A DNA stretch of 39,658 bases. Origin: Clostridium sp. CAG:678 (GTDB lineage: Bacteria > Bacillota > Clostridia > Oscillospirales > Acutalibacteraceae). A model generated the notes under the pieces. That model had not been told where the DNA came from. It saw nothing but the letters and a program-made list of their open reading frames with translations, and did no database searches. The stretch lies in the NCBI GenBank assembly GCA_000431535.1, contig HF991820.1, positions 1-39,658 on the forward strand. Direction: 5' to 3'. The translations under genes and the position numbers were made by a program. Of this stretch, positions 14,449 to 23,418 are shown in pieces (the stretch's first letter is position 1; each line of letters opens with the position of its first letter).

Positions 14449-16578
14449 CTAAAATTCATCTTCAAATCTGTGTATTCTTGCCGCGATCACGCTCATATCG
14501 TCCTCGCGCATATCCCTGGTTATGTTCAGGGCGGTCTTTATGATTTCGTTTGCGATCTCGTCCGCGCTCATTTCTTCCGCGCCGGAAAGCATTGCCGTCA
14601 GCCATTCGCCGCCCGGCTCGGTAATTCCGTCGCTCACCATCACCACAAGATCGCCGTCTCCAAGCGCTGCCGTGCGTTTGGCGAATTCTATGTTTCGCAG
14701 GATCCCGGCAGGCATGGAGGAAAGTTCGCATTTCGTAACTTTATTGCCTTTTACAAGATAGGTTGCCGGCGCGCCGGCTTTGTACAATTCCACTCTTCCG
14801 GTAAACAGGTCTATGCAGGCGCAGTCCAGCGTGGCAAGGCTTTCATCTCCGGATTTTACAAGCAGCGCGGAGTTGACCACTTTCAGCGCGCTGTCAAACC
14901 CGAACCCGGCGGCAAGCAGTTTGGAGAGCAGCCCCGCTCCCATAGCGCCGTCGATCGCCGCTCTGCCGCCCTGTCCCATTCCGTCGCTTATGATCAGCAC
15001 GCTCCTGCCGTGGCCGTCGTTTATGGTCTTGATTGTGTCACCGCAGAGGGCGCCCTCGGCGCTGTGCTGGGCAAAGCCGATCTCAACCGAGTAATTCGGC
15101 TTTTCCGTAAATGTGATCATGGTGTCATTTTTAAAATGGGTAACGGCGCATTTGTCCAGATACCGGGAGCAGGCTTTGGAAACTTCCTTCTGCAGTTTGG
15201 GGTCTGAAAATCCCGTTTCACGCCCGCTTGTAAGGATCTCGATCCGAATCCTGCCGTATTTATCCTCAATTACGGAAATGCTTTTCGGAAAAATATCGTA
15301 TTCGCCCAGCGCGCGCCGTATTCTGCCTGCCGCAACGGTGTCAAAATATTCCGCTTCGTCAAATTCACGCGCCAGGTCGGAAAGCATGTCGGATATGGAA
15401 AAGAACTGATCCGCCGCCACCATGCGGATCTCATTTGTTTTTTCATTGATAATCTCCTGAGAAAAATAATCCGCATCGCTCATCTGATCCCGTGCCTGCA
15501 TGGCTTTGCGGCTGTTCATTTCATCTATCTTTTCACGCACTTCGTTTACACTTTCGCTGATATAATTGATCGCGCCGGAGGCAAAACGAAGCCGCATCAC
15601 AAGACTCTGGCGCAGGGAGCCGTCCGGCGTTATATTTTCGCCGCCGCGGAAGAACGCCTCAATCTTTTCTCCTGCCGCTTTCGGCAAAACGGCAAGAACG
15701 GCGCAGGCAGCGGCGCTTTCCAGAACGAAACCGATACCGGCGCCGGCGGCAACCGTAAACAGCGCGGAAGAAACGCAGAAAGAGGCGGCGCAGGCGAGTG
15801 AGCCGAACGGGCAGAACAGGCATGCCAGCAAAGCGGAAAAACCGTAACTGCCGGTCAGAAACAACGTGTCTTCCGTGCCGAGCGAAAAGGCGAATCCAAC
15901 ACAGAGCGCCAGCATGATCCCCAGCCGGTCAGATCCGTAGCGCACGGTGAAAAGCACAAGGAGCAGCGCGATACAGCGGGCGGGGGAAAATCCGCCGATG
16001 GAGATTCTGGAAAGGCTCATCAGCAGCAGCGCGGCGGAGATCACAATGCAGGTCAGATCTGACGCCGGCAGCGCCCGAAGCCGGAAACGGCGAAAACTGC
16101 AGTTCAGCGCCCGGTAAAAGAAAAAGGAACCTCCGCCGGCAAGAATGCTCTGTGCGGCGGTCAGCGCAAAGTCCGCCGCCGCGCCGCCGGTTTTAATGTC
16201 CACAACAAAGCCGGTTGCCGCCACCGCGCAAAAAGAGATCGTCATCGGCAGGAACACGGCGGTTTTGCAGTCTGCAAGATCAAGCGCCAGCGCGCCCAAA
16301 AACACGATCAGCACCGCTGCGGCGCATCTTGCAAGATCCTGCGGGCGGAACACAAGATAGCCGAATGCCGCGCCGGCGGCGGAATAAAAGTAATTTTTCT
16401 TTTTGGATACGGAGATCAGCGATACGGCAAACGGAGAAACGCTTTGCAGCACAACATTTTGCGCCAGCAGAAAAGCGGCGGCAAAATATGCCGCGCCCTC
16501 CAGTATGCCGCGCGCCTTTTTGCTTTTCACGGTGTTCTTAATTTCGCTTAATTTTTCCTTTTTAACAGCCGTTTTCAT
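14449..16578 (-). CDS. spoIIE: Stage II sporulation protein E (PP2C phosphatase)
   Basis: Membrane phosphatase that dephosphorylates SpoIIAA to activate sigma-F in the forespore and acts in asymmetric division. The 709-residue form has a strongly hydrophobic N-terminal third (about ten membrane segments, residues 30-310), a central regulatory region, and a C-terminal PP2C/SpoIIE domain with ISDGMGQGGRAAIDGAMG, VSDGITEPGGEW and DDMSVIAARI carrying the metal-binding aspartates. It is somewhat shorter than the Bacillus protein. ATG 16578 has GGAT upstream; a GTG three codons earlier is possible. The upstream promoter has the 21-bp spacing known for Spo0A-dependent spoIIE. Its presence marks the organism as spore-forming or recently so. 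Confidence 0.96.
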   Translation of the reverse strand: MKTAVKKEKLSEIKNTVKSKKARGILEGAAYFAAAFLLAQNVVLQSVSPFAVSLISVSKKKNYFYSAAGAAFGYLVFRPQDLARCAAAVLIVFLGALALDLADCKTAVFLPMTISFCAVAATGFVVDIKTGGAAADFALTAAQSILAGGGSFFFYRALNCSFRRFRLRALPASDLTCIVISAALLLMSLSRISIGGFSPARCIALLLVLFTVRYGSDRLGIMLALCVGFAFSLGTEDTLFLTGSYGFSALLACLFCPFGSLACAASFCVSSALFTVAAGAGIGFVLESAAACAVLAVLPKAAGEKIEAFFRGGENITPDGSLRQSLVMRLRFASGAINYISESVNEVREKIDEMNSRKAMQARDQMSDADYFSQEIINEKTNEIRMVAADQFFSISDMLSDLAREFDEAEYFDTVAAGRIRRALGEYDIFPKSISVIEDKYGRIRIEILTSGRETGFSDPKLQKEVSKACSRYLDKCAVTHFKNDTMITFTEKPNYSVEIGFAQHSAEGALCGDTIKTINDGHGRSVLIISDGMGQGGRAAIDGAMGAGLLSKLLAAGFGFDSALKVVNSALLVKSGDESLATLDCACIDLFTGRVELYKAGAPATYLVKGNKVTKCELSSMPAGILRNIEFAKRTAALGDGDLVVMVSDGITEPGGEWLTAMLSGAEEMSADEIANEIIKTALNITRDMREDDMSVIAARIHRFEDEF

Positions 16579-16613
16579 TTTTTTCACATCCGTATTTTTA
16601 ATAACACGGTATG

Positions 16614-16659
16614 AGTATATAGCAAGTGAAATAAAAAAATTGTCAGAACGCGGGACAAT
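16614..16659 (-). promoter_or_regulatory. Predicted Spo0A-type spoIIE promoter with 21-bp spacer
   Basis: On the minus strand, CTGACA (16641-16646) and TATACT (16614-16619) are separated by exactly 21 bp, too long for ordinary sigma-A promoters but the spacing described for spoIIE of Bacillus subtilis, which Spo0A-P activates. TTGTC elements resembling half of the 0A box (TGTCGAA) occur on both strands here: TTGTCAGAA (plus) overlapping the -35, and TTGTCCC (minus, ending near 16659). The match to full 0A boxes is imperfect. Confidence 0.5.
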
Positions 16660-16732
16660 ATAAAATAAACCGGGCTGTTATCACGATCCCTCCCGCGGCT
16701 TTTTGTTTTTGGGCGCCCCGAAACGGCAGCAG

Positions 16733-17446
16733 TTATTTCGTTTTGTTTTCCGTTTTCTTCTTTTTGCCTTTTTTGCGGTTTCGCAGCACGATCATAAAAA
16801 TCATGCCGATCACGCCGCCAACGGCGTTCATCATCATATCCGTCATGGTGTCAAACAGCCCCAGATAGCCGTATTCGCCGTTGTATTTTGAAAGGTCAAA
16901 CATTGCGGTCTCCTCGCCGGGTTTGGCAAGCTGCAGGTTTGTGCCGTGCAGGGTGTCCATCAAAAATTCATAAAATTCCCAGCCAACGGCAATGGAAAGC
17001 GCAAACATCAGGCCGAATATGGCGGCAAGCGTTGCGGCGCACTGCCCCTTTTTGCGCTGGATGATGCAGGCAAAATCATAGCCGAAAGAGGCGCACACAA
17101 AGCCGGAAAGAATGTGCATAAAGATATCAAACCACCATATTCTGTCAAACATGCCCATATATGAGCCGATCACGATACCTATAAATATAATAATGTTCAG
17201 CAGGGTCTGTGAAAGCGGCGGCACTTCTTCTATAAAAGAGCCGTTGCCGAACACCTGAAACATATCCCACAAATGAGTAAAGATAAAGCAGAATACGGAT
17301 TCAAATCCCATCACAAGATCGCCGGTAATAAAGGAATAGGCGGCGCAGATAAGCAGCGCTATGCGCGTGATAATCCAGAATGCAAACTGCGCTTTGGGAA
17401 TGCTTTTGGTTGGGTGTTTCTTTATTTTATATGCCATAGGAGCCAC
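16733..17446 (-). CDS. Multi-pass membrane protein, DUF2238/YjdF-like
   Basis: 237-residue membrane protein with about six hydrophobic segments (roughly 20-60, 83-100, 105-130, 138-160, 205-225) and a Lys-rich C-terminal tail. The WWFDIFMHILSGFV block, the GWEFYEFLMD segment and the DTMTDMMMNAVGGVIG block give a pattern like DUF2238/YjdF membrane proteins, where conserved Asp/His/Glu lie in or near helices; function is unknown in that family. The assignment is by pattern memory only. The GTG start has AAAGG four bases upstream; an ATG three codons in lacks a site. It lies 155 bp upstream of spoIIE on the same strand, but spoIIE has its own promoter. Confidence 0.6.
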   Translation of the reverse strand: MAPMAYKIKKHPTKSIPKAQFAFWIITRIALLICAAYSFITGDLVMGFESVFCFIFTHLWDMFQVFGNGSFIEEVPPLSQTLLNIIIFIGIVIGSYMGMFDRIWWFDIFMHILSGFVCASFGYDFACIIQRKKGQCAATLAAIFGLMFALSIAVGWEFYEFLMDTLHGTNLQLAKPGEETAMFDLSKYNGEYGYLGLFDTMTDMMMNAVGGVIGMIFMIVLRNRKKGKKKKTENKTK

Positions 17447-17478
17447 ATAGCCTTTCTTTGCTGTAAATAACAGATATA

Positions 17479-17506
17479 ATCATATCATAAACTGTGCAAA
17501 AGTCAA
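17479..17506 (-). promoter_or_regulatory. Predicted promoter of the DUF2238-like gene
   Basis: On the minus strand TTGACT (17501-17506), 16-bp spacer and TATGAT (17479-17484), ending about 33 bases before the start codon. Confidence 0.45.
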
Positions 17507-17718
17507 ATAAAATAAACGGTCTTTCCATGGAGATTTTGCTGTTTTCTGCACGGGCAGGTGCGGCCGAACCATGCAAAAACCAGAAATGCCGCTATAAAAC
17601 GCAGAGCGGTTTGCTTGATTTCGGTCTGTTTTTTTAAGCGCGTTTTTTAACATTGATCTTTACTTTGTATAAAAATGTAAATAAGTTATAAACAAATGAT
17701 AAATATTTGCATTTTGTA
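17507..17718. other. Intergenic region, no gene seen
   Basis: Between the divergent promoters of the membrane protein and the acyl-CoA ligase I see no open frame worth calling. The stretch has several T runs on the plus strand and a short CCGCT/AGCGG inverted repeat, not strong enough for a terminator or a small RNA call. Confidence 0.4.
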
Positions 17719-17747
17719 TTGCAAGTTTGCTTTTGTTTTATTAAAAT
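17719..17747 (+). promoter_or_regulatory. Predicted promoter of the acyl-CoA ligase gene
   Basis: TTGCAA (17719-17724), 17-bp spacer, TAAAAT (17742-17747), giving a leader of about 37 bases. Confidence 0.4.
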
Positions 17748-17790
17748 GATACAGGAAAACACTAAAAATCAGAAACGGAGAATTATTCAG

Positions 17791-19467
17791 ATGGAATACA
17801 CTTCAAAGTATAATGTTAGAACTACCATGTATCAGCAGTTCGAACATTCGGTGGATGAAAGAGGAGATCATCCCTGTCTGTATTATTACAATAATACGTT
17901 AAGCTGGAATGAAACGGCGGATCTGGTAAACCGCTGCGCGGCTGCGCTCAGGGCAAACGGCGTGAAAAAAGGGGACAGAGTTGTAATCTGCCTGCCGAAT
18001 ATGCCGCAGTGTATCGCCGCAATCTATGCTGTAAACAAAATCGGCGCCGTCGCGTCCATGCTTCACCCGCTTTCGGTAAAGTCAGAGGCGGATTACGCCA
18101 TCAAGCTCGTCGGCGCGAAATTCGCGTTTTGTTTTGACGTATCCGAAAAAGCTTTTAAGGACAATCCGGATGTAACCGTAGTAAAATGCAAAACGGCGCA
18201 TTATTTCCCCAAAACCGTATACGGTTTTATGGCAAATCTGGTTTACAAGAAAAAGATCAAGGGCAAAACGGCGCCCGCAACCAACGTGAAAAAGCTGATC
18301 GACTGGGCGGATTTCTTAAAAGAGGGCGATGCGTATATCAAGGAAAACGGCATTCCGGAAACGCAAACGGATTACGCCGCCACTGCCGCGGTCATGATGA
18401 CGGGCGGCACAACCGGTAACCCCAAGGGCGTTATGCTCTCTTCCGAAAATATCAACAACCTTTCCTATGAACTGGTGGATGTTGTTACCACTGTTTTGGA
18501 TATGCAGATCGATCAGGATCATGACGGTATGCTGACCGCGCTTCCCGTGTTCCACGGTTTTGGTTTCGCGCTTTGCATGCATGTTTCCATGTGCGTTGGC
18601 ATGGCGCAGTCCCTCTGGCCGCAGTTTGACGCCAAAATGTGTTCTGAGGCAATCAAGAAATATCATCTGAATTATATCTTCGGCGTTCCGGATTTCTTTG
18701 AAAAAGTGTATAAAGCCGGCTACCTTAAGGGCATCGATATGAGCAATATGAAGCTGATCGGCTCCGGCGGAGACGTTGTGCCTTACACCCTTACGGAAAA
18801 AATGGATCGCCTGCTTAAGGAAAACGGCGCAAAATGCCATTTCGTTACCGGTTACGGGCTTACGGAATGCGTTACCGTCTGCACGTTTACGGATCCGCTG
18901 CGTGAGGCGCCGCAGGGCTGCATTGGCATTCCCACTTACAATATTGAAGTGATGACCGTTAAACCCGGCACAACAGAGGAAGTTAAGGGCGAGGACGGCG
19001 AACTCTGCGTTTACGGCCCCACGCTGATGCAGGGCTACTGGAACGACCCGGAGGAGACGGCAAAGATGCTTGTTCAGCATGAGGACGGCAGAGTATGGCT
19101 CCACACCGGCGATATGTGCTATATAGATGAAAAAGGCGATATCTATTACCGCCAGCGTTTAAAGAGAGTTTATAAGATCAGCGGTTATCTTGTGTATCCG
19201 TCTTTCATTGAAGAGACTTACAGAGCCATGGCGGAGATCTATGACTGCTGTGTGATCGGCAAAGAGGACGGCGGCAAGACCATGCTTAAGCTTTTTGTTG
19301 TGAAAAACAAGAAGTTTGCCAAGGATGATGAGGAGCAGCTCACCGCCAAGATCAGGCACTTCGGCGAACAGAACCTTTCCAAATGGAGCCTGCCCAGAGA
19401 GATCGTTTATATTGATGAACTGCCCCGCACCAAAGTCGGCAAAGTGGATTTCAAGGTGCTGAATTGA
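17791..19467 (+). CDS. AMP-forming acyl-CoA ligase / fatty acid-CoA ligase
   Basis: Adenylates a carboxylic acid with ATP and transfers it to CoA. The 558-residue protein has the class I adenylate-forming motifs in order: MTGGTTGNPKGVMLS phosphate loop (about 205-219), GYGLTEC (A5), LHTGDMCYID (A7), LKRVYKISGYLVYP (A8), and a C-terminal PRTKVGKVDF with the catalytic lysine (A10). The substrate cannot be told; it is closest in style to medium- or long-chain fatty acyl-CoA ligases of Clostridia. ATG 17791 begins at the conserved domain; the CGGAG is 10 bases upstream, a slightly long gap, and an earlier in-frame ATG exists at 17746. It is a single-gene unit with its own terminator. Confidence 0.9.
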   Translation: MEYTSKYNVRTTMYQQFEHSVDERGDHPCLYYYNNTLSWNETADLVNRCAAALRANGVKKGDRVVICLPNMPQCIAAIYAVNKIGAVASMLHPLSVKSEADYAIKLVGAKFAFCFDVSEKAFKDNPDVTVVKCKTAHYFPKTVYGFMANLVYKKKIKGKTAPATNVKKLIDWADFLKEGDAYIKENGIPETQTDYAATAAVMMTGGTTGNPKGVMLSSENINNLSYELVDVVTTVLDMQIDQDHDGMLTALPVFHGFGFALCMHVSMCVGMAQSLWPQFDAKMCSEAIKKYHLNYIFGVPDFFEKVYKAGYLKGIDMSNMKLIGSGGDVVPYTLTEKMDRLLKENGAKCHFVTGYGLTECVTVCTFTDPLREAPQGCIGIPTYNIEVMTVKPGTTEEVKGEDGELCVYGPTLMQGYWNDPEETAKMLVQHEDGRVWLHTGDMCYIDEKGDIYYRQRLKRVYKISGYLVYPSFIEETYRAMAEIYDCCVIGKEDGGKTMLKLFVVKNKKFAKDDEEQLTAKIRHFGEQNLSKWSLPREIVYIDELPRTKVGKVDFKVLN

Positions 19468-19504
19468 TCATTCGTTGTTTTACAGGTTTTGTATAAGAAA
19501 TATA

Positions 19505-19546
19505 CGCCGCGCGGCTGCTGCAATTGCCGCGCGGCGGTTTTATTTT
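19505..19546 (+). terminator. Intrinsic terminator of the acyl-CoA ligase gene
   Basis: CGCCGCGCGGC (19505-19515) pairs perfectly with GCCGCGCGGCG (19526-19536), 10-base loop, then GTTTTATTTT. Each arm is itself nearly palindromic. Confidence 0.9.
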
Positions 19547-19581
19547 GTGTGGAAATTTATTTTTCTTTTATATGATTTTTA

Positions 19582-19610
19582 TTGAAGTTCGTGCCGCCAT
19601 TTGTTATTAT
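19582..19610 (+). promoter_or_regulatory. Predicted promoter of the GH3 gene
   Basis: TTGAAG (19582-19587), 17-bp spacer and TATTAT (19605-19610) with extended -10 TG at 19602-19603. Confidence 0.55.
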
Positions 19611-19653
19611 ATTTTTAAATAATAATAAAAAACAAAGCTCACAGGGGTATTTT

Positions 19654-22104
19654 ATGAAAGAAATGATGGAAAAGGCGGCAAATGCCGTTGGCAGTTTTTT
19701 TGTTTCGCTCGGTTCTGTTTCACAGAAAAAAGTAAAGGCGGATGAGAGCGGCGCTGTGGATAAAAGCTACGCGCGCCTGTTTGCAAGGGCGGCGGCTGAG
19801 GGCGCTGTTCTGCTGAAAAATAACGGCGTTCTGCCTTTGGAAAAGCAGGCGTGCGTTTCCGTGTTCGGGCGCGTGCAGTGCAACTGGTTTTACACCGGCT
19901 ATGGTTCCGGCGGCGAGGTTAACCGCCCGTATGAGGTCAATTTGACGGATGGGATCCGCGCGTGTGAAGAACTGGAACTCAACGAACGGCTTGCGCAGAA
20001 ATATGAAACATGGTGTGCGGAAAATAAGATTAAAGACGCCGTTTGGGGCATGTGGCCCCGCTTTTATCCGGAGATGCCCATTGAGGCGGCGGAAGTGTTT
20101 CGCGCGGCAAAGGAATCGGACTGCGCCGTTGTGGTGATCGGCCGTTCTTCCGGCGAGGACAGGGATTGTGTTCTGGAAAAAGGCAGCTGGTATTTAACGG
20201 ATGAGGAACGCCGCCTTTTAGATGTGGTTACGGATTATTTTTCCAAAACCGTGGTTTTGCTCAACATCGGCTGTGTTATGGATATGGCGTGGATTGAGGA
20301 GTACGGCGATAAGATCGGCGCGGTTCTGCTTTTGTGGCAGGGCGGCCAGGAAAGCGGCGCTGCCGCGGCGGATCTGCTGTGCGGCAACGCCGTTCCGTGC
20401 GGTGCGCTTACGGATACGATTGCCGCGCGGTATGAGGATTATCCGAGCGCCGGGGATTTTGCCAACCGCGATTTTAATAATTATACGGAAGATATTTATG
20501 TTGGATACAGATATTTTGAAACGTTTGCAAAAGAAAAAGTTCTCTATCCTTTTGGGTTTGGGCTCAGTTACACGGATTTCAGCGTAACGCTTAAAAATGC
20601 CGCGGCGCTTGACAACGGCTTTTCCTTTCAGGTTTCTGTGAAAAACACAGGGAATGCGGCGGGTAAACGGCCGGTTATGCTCTATCTGGAAAAACCGCAG
20701 GGCAAACTCGGCAATCCGTGCAGGGAACTGGCGGCGTTTGCAAAAACAAAGCTGTTGCAGCCGGGCGAGGCGCAGGAACTGGAACTGTTCGTTTCTGTGT
20801 ATCAGCTGACCTCCTATGATTCGCAGGGCGTTTGCGGCTATCCGTCCGCTTATGTAACGCAGGCAGGCGAATATGTGTTTTATCTTGGTCAGGCGGTGGA
20901 CTGCGCGCAAAGCGTTTTTTCCTATTATCAGGAGAAAACGGCGCTGTTTAAGCAACTTTCCGAAAATCTTGCCCCGTGTGAAGATTTTGATATCATCACT
21001 CCGGTGCAGGGCATAAACGGTTATATTCCGGTTAAAAGACCCTGCCCAAAAAGAAAAACGGATCTGGGGCGGAAGATCCGGGAGGAGATGCCGCAGGCGT
21101 TTACACCGTCCTGCCAAAGCGGGCTTTCGCTTTTTGATGTTGCAGACGGAAAAATCAAGATGGAAGATTTTGTTTCCACGCTGAGCCTGGAGGAACTGGA
21201 GGCGCTGACGCGCGGCGATTACACGATGAACAGTTCGCTTGGCGCGCCGGGCAACGCAGGCGCGTTCGGCGGCGTTTTGCAGTCCTTAAGGGATAAAGGT
21301 GTTCCGCCGGTGATCACTACAGACGGCCCGTCCGGCATACGGCTCAGCGCAAAATGCTCGCTGATCCCCATCGGCACGCTGCTTGCCTGCTCTTTTGATA
21401 CGGCGCTTGTGCAAGAGGTTTACAGCGCTGTGGCGGCGGAGATGCTGGAGCGGGGCAGCGATGTGCTGCTTGCTCCGGGCATGAATATTCACAGAAATCC
21501 GCTTTGCGGCAGAAATTTTGAGTATTATTCGGAAGATCCGTATGTTTCCGGGAAAATGGCGGCAGCGGCGGTGCGCGGCATACAAAGCCTTGGCGGTTCT
21601 GCCTGCCCCAAGCATTTTGCCTGCAACAATCAGGAATTTGCAAGAACAAAAAATGATTCGCGCGTTTCCGAGCGCGCGCTGCGGGAGATCTATTTAAAAG
21701 GATTTGAGATCTGCATAAAAGAGGCGCAGCCGGAAAATATTATGACTTCCTACAATAAGATCAACGGCGTTTACAACCATTATAATTATGAACTGTGCAC
21801 GGATATTCTGCGCAAAGAATGGCAATATCCGGGCAATGTGGTAACGGATTGGTGGATGCAGAAAGGCAGAAGCCCCGAATTTCCGAATCTGCGCGACAAT
21901 GCTTACAGAGTGCGCGCGCAGGTGGATGTGCTGATGCCGGGCGGAAAGCGCGGCGGCAGAAGAAAGCCGGACGGCACTTTGCTGGAATCTTTCGGAGACC
22001 GGGGCGGTATCACGCTTGCGGAACTGCAGCGCACGGCGGTTAATGTGCTGCACTTTGCCATGAAATCCACCGCGTTCAAACGCTTTCGGGAATACCGGGG
22101 TTGA
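19654..22104 (+). CDS. Beta-glucosidase-type glycoside hydrolase family 3, domain-inverted
   Basis: Probable cytosolic exo-glycosidase (no signal peptide), 816 residues. The domain order is the reverse of standard GH3: the alpha/beta sandwich (GH3_C) comes first (about 45-300; AAEGAVLLKNNGVLPL, then GRSSGEDRD with candidate acid/base Glu168, then YPFGFGLSYT), then a fibronectin-III-like domain (309-417), a linker, and finally the TIM barrel (about 500-800) with TTDGPSGIR, APGMNIHRNPLCGRNFEYYSED, KHFACNNQE and VVTDWW whose Asp732 is the expected nucleophile. Such inversion is known in Ruminococcus albus and Butyrivibrio beta-glucosidases. All catalytic elements are present. ATG 19654 has AGGGG six bases upstream; the frame is open 24 codons earlier but through the promoter. 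The sugar specificity is not determined. Confidence 0.9.
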   Translation: MKEMMEKAANAVGSFFVSLGSVSQKKVKADESGAVDKSYARLFARAAAEGAVLLKNNGVLPLEKQACVSVFGRVQCNWFYTGYGSGGEVNRPYEVNLTDGIRACEELELNERLAQKYETWCAENKIKDAVWGMWPRFYPEMPIEAAEVFRAAKESDCAVVVIGRSSGEDRDCVLEKGSWYLTDEERRLLDVVTDYFSKTVVLLNIGCVMDMAWIEEYGDKIGAVLLLWQGGQESGAAAADLLCGNAVPCGALTDTIAARYEDYPSAGDFANRDFNNYTEDIYVGYRYFETFAKEKVLYPFGFGLSYTDFSVTLKNAAALDNGFSFQVSVKNTGNAAGKRPVMLYLEKPQGKLGNPCRELAAFAKTKLLQPGEAQELELFVSVYQLTSYDSQGVCGYPSAYVTQAGEYVFYLGQAVDCAQSVFSYYQEKTALFKQLSENLAPCEDFDIITPVQGINGYIPVKRPCPKRKTDLGRKIREEMPQAFTPSCQSGLSLFDVADGKIKMEDFVSTLSLEELEALTRGDYTMNSSLGAPGNAGAFGGVLQSLRDKGVPPVITTDGPSGIRLSAKCSLIPIGTLLACSFDTALVQEVYSAVAAEMLERGSDVLLAPGMNIHRNPLCGRNFEYYSEDPYVSGKMAAAAVRGIQSLGGSACPKHFACNNQEFARTKNDSRVSERALREIYLKGFEICIKEAQPENIMTSYNKINGVYNHYNYELCTDILRKEWQYPGNVVTDWWMQKGRSPEFPNLRDNAYRVRAQVDVLMPGGKRGGRRKPDGTLLESFGDRGGITLAELQRTAVNVLHFAMKSTAFKRFREYRG

Positions 22105-22112
22105 CAGCGGTG

Positions 22113-22136
22113 TTATTCTATAACTGTTAGGAATAA
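22113..22136 (+). promoter_or_regulatory. Inverted repeat before the COG0523 gene, possible operator
   Basis: TTATTC (22113-22118) and GAATAA (22131-22136) flank a perfect TAAC-T-GTTA palindrome (22121-22129). It lies 22 bases before the COG0523 start, downstream of a TTGACA at 22101 that has no clear -10. A metal-responsive repressor site would fit the gene, but the sequence is not a standard Zur or Fur box. Confidence 0.3.
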
Positions 22137-22158
22137 AACAAACTAAGGAGAAGATAAA

Positions 22159-23379
22159 ATGAATTACAAAAACGGACTTGTGCCCGTATCCCTGCTTACG
22201 GGGTATCTGGGCGCCGGCAAGACCACCCTGCTGAATCATATTCTTTCCAATCAGGAGGGCTACCGTGTTGCCGTTATCGTCAATGATATCGGCGAGGTAA
22301 ATATAGATGCTTCTTTGATTCAGAAAGGCGGCGCCGTAACGCAGAAAGATGAAAATCTGGTTCCGCTCTCCAACGGCTGCATCTGCTGCACGCTTAAGGT
22401 GGATCTGATGAAACAGATTATCAGCCTTGCCTCCAGCAAAAAGTTTGATTATATTCTGATCGAGGCGTCCGGCATCTGCGAGCCCGGCCCGATCGCCGGA
22501 TCAATCTGTATGCTGGACGGAACCGACCCGTCTGTTAACCTGCCGGCAGTGGCGTATTTGGACAATATCACCACCGTTGTGGACGCGAAAAGAATGGCGG
22601 ATGAGTTTGGCGCGGGCGATTCCCTGCTGAAAAAGGATATGGACGAAGAGGATATTGAAAACCTGCTTGTTCAGCAGATCGAATACTGCACCACGATCGT
22701 GCTCAATAAGGTGGATGAGGTATCGCCGAAAGCGAAAGAAAAGGTGCTTGCCGTGATCAAAGCGCTCCAGCCGCAGGCAAAGATCATTGAAACCACTTAC
22801 GGCAATGTGGATGTTGGCGAGATTCTTTCCACGAACCGCTTTGATTATGAAAAAATCCTGGAAAGCGCAGGCTGGATTCAGGCAATGCGCGGCGAGGGCG
22901 AAAATTCCGAAAGCGAACAGGAAGCGCATCACGCGCACGAAGATCATGAACATGAGCATGAGGCGCACGGCCACCACCATCACCATCACCACGGCGAGGG
23001 CGAGGCGGAGGAATACGGCATCGGCACGTTTGTATATCAGAATGTAAAGCCGTTTTCCAAGCAGAAGTTTGAGGAATTTGTTTTTGCCAAATGGCCGAAA
23101 GAAGTGATCCGCGCAAAAGGGCTGTTTTGGATCAAGGAAGATCCGGACACGGCGTATATTTTTGAGCAGAGCGGCAGGCAGAAGACTGCCACGGACGACG
23201 GCAAATGGATCGCCTGCTTCCCGGAGCGGGAAAGAAAACAGATCCTTCAGATGAATCCGGATATCGCCGCGGCGTGGGATCCCACTTATGGGGACAGGAT
23301 CAATAAAATCGTTTTCATCGGCAGGGATATGGATAAAGCGGCCATTATCAAGGCGCTGGATCATTGCCTTGCGCAGTAA
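22159..23379 (+). CDS. COG0523 (CobW/ZNG1-type) metallochaperone GTPase with His-rich loop
   Basis: G3E-family GTPase that probably delivers a metal, most often zinc, to client proteins. In the 406-residue product: Walker A GAGKTT (18-23), the metal-binding CICC motif (74-77) in SNGCICCTLK, EASGICEPGP (102-111), and NKVD (183-186) for guanine specificity. Between the GTPase and the CobW C-terminal domain lies a His-rich segment (257-278) with 14 histidines, including seven in a row, likely a metal buffer. Nothing in the neighbourhood points to cobalamin synthesis. AAGGAG is eight bases before the ATG. It is a single-gene unit followed by a hairpin repeat. Confidence 0.9.
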   Translation: MNYKNGLVPVSLLTGYLGAGKTTLLNHILSNQEGYRVAVIVNDIGEVNIDASLIQKGGAVTQKDENLVPLSNGCICCTLKVDLMKQIISLASSKKFDYILIEASGICEPGPIAGSICMLDGTDPSVNLPAVAYLDNITTVVDAKRMADEFGAGDSLLKKDMDEEDIENLLVQQIEYCTTIVLNKVDEVSPKAKEKVLAVIKALQPQAKIIETTYGNVDVGEILSTNRFDYEKILESAGWIQAMRGEGENSESEQEAHHAHEDHEHEHEAHGHHHHHHHGEGEAEEYGIGTFVYQNVKPFSKQKFEEFVFAKWPKEVIRAKGLFWIKEDPDTAYIFEQSGRQKTATDDGKWIACFPERERKQILQMNPDIAAAWDPTYGDRINKIVFIGRDMDKAAIIKALDHCLAQ

Positions 23380-23418
23380 TCTGCCGCAGAATCAAAAACA
23401 AACGGAAGTTTTACAGTA

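Noticed and set aside
17507-17718. Small RNA gene in the divergent intergenic region
   Set aside because: T runs are present but no stable hairpin directly before them and no promoter pair at a fitting place.
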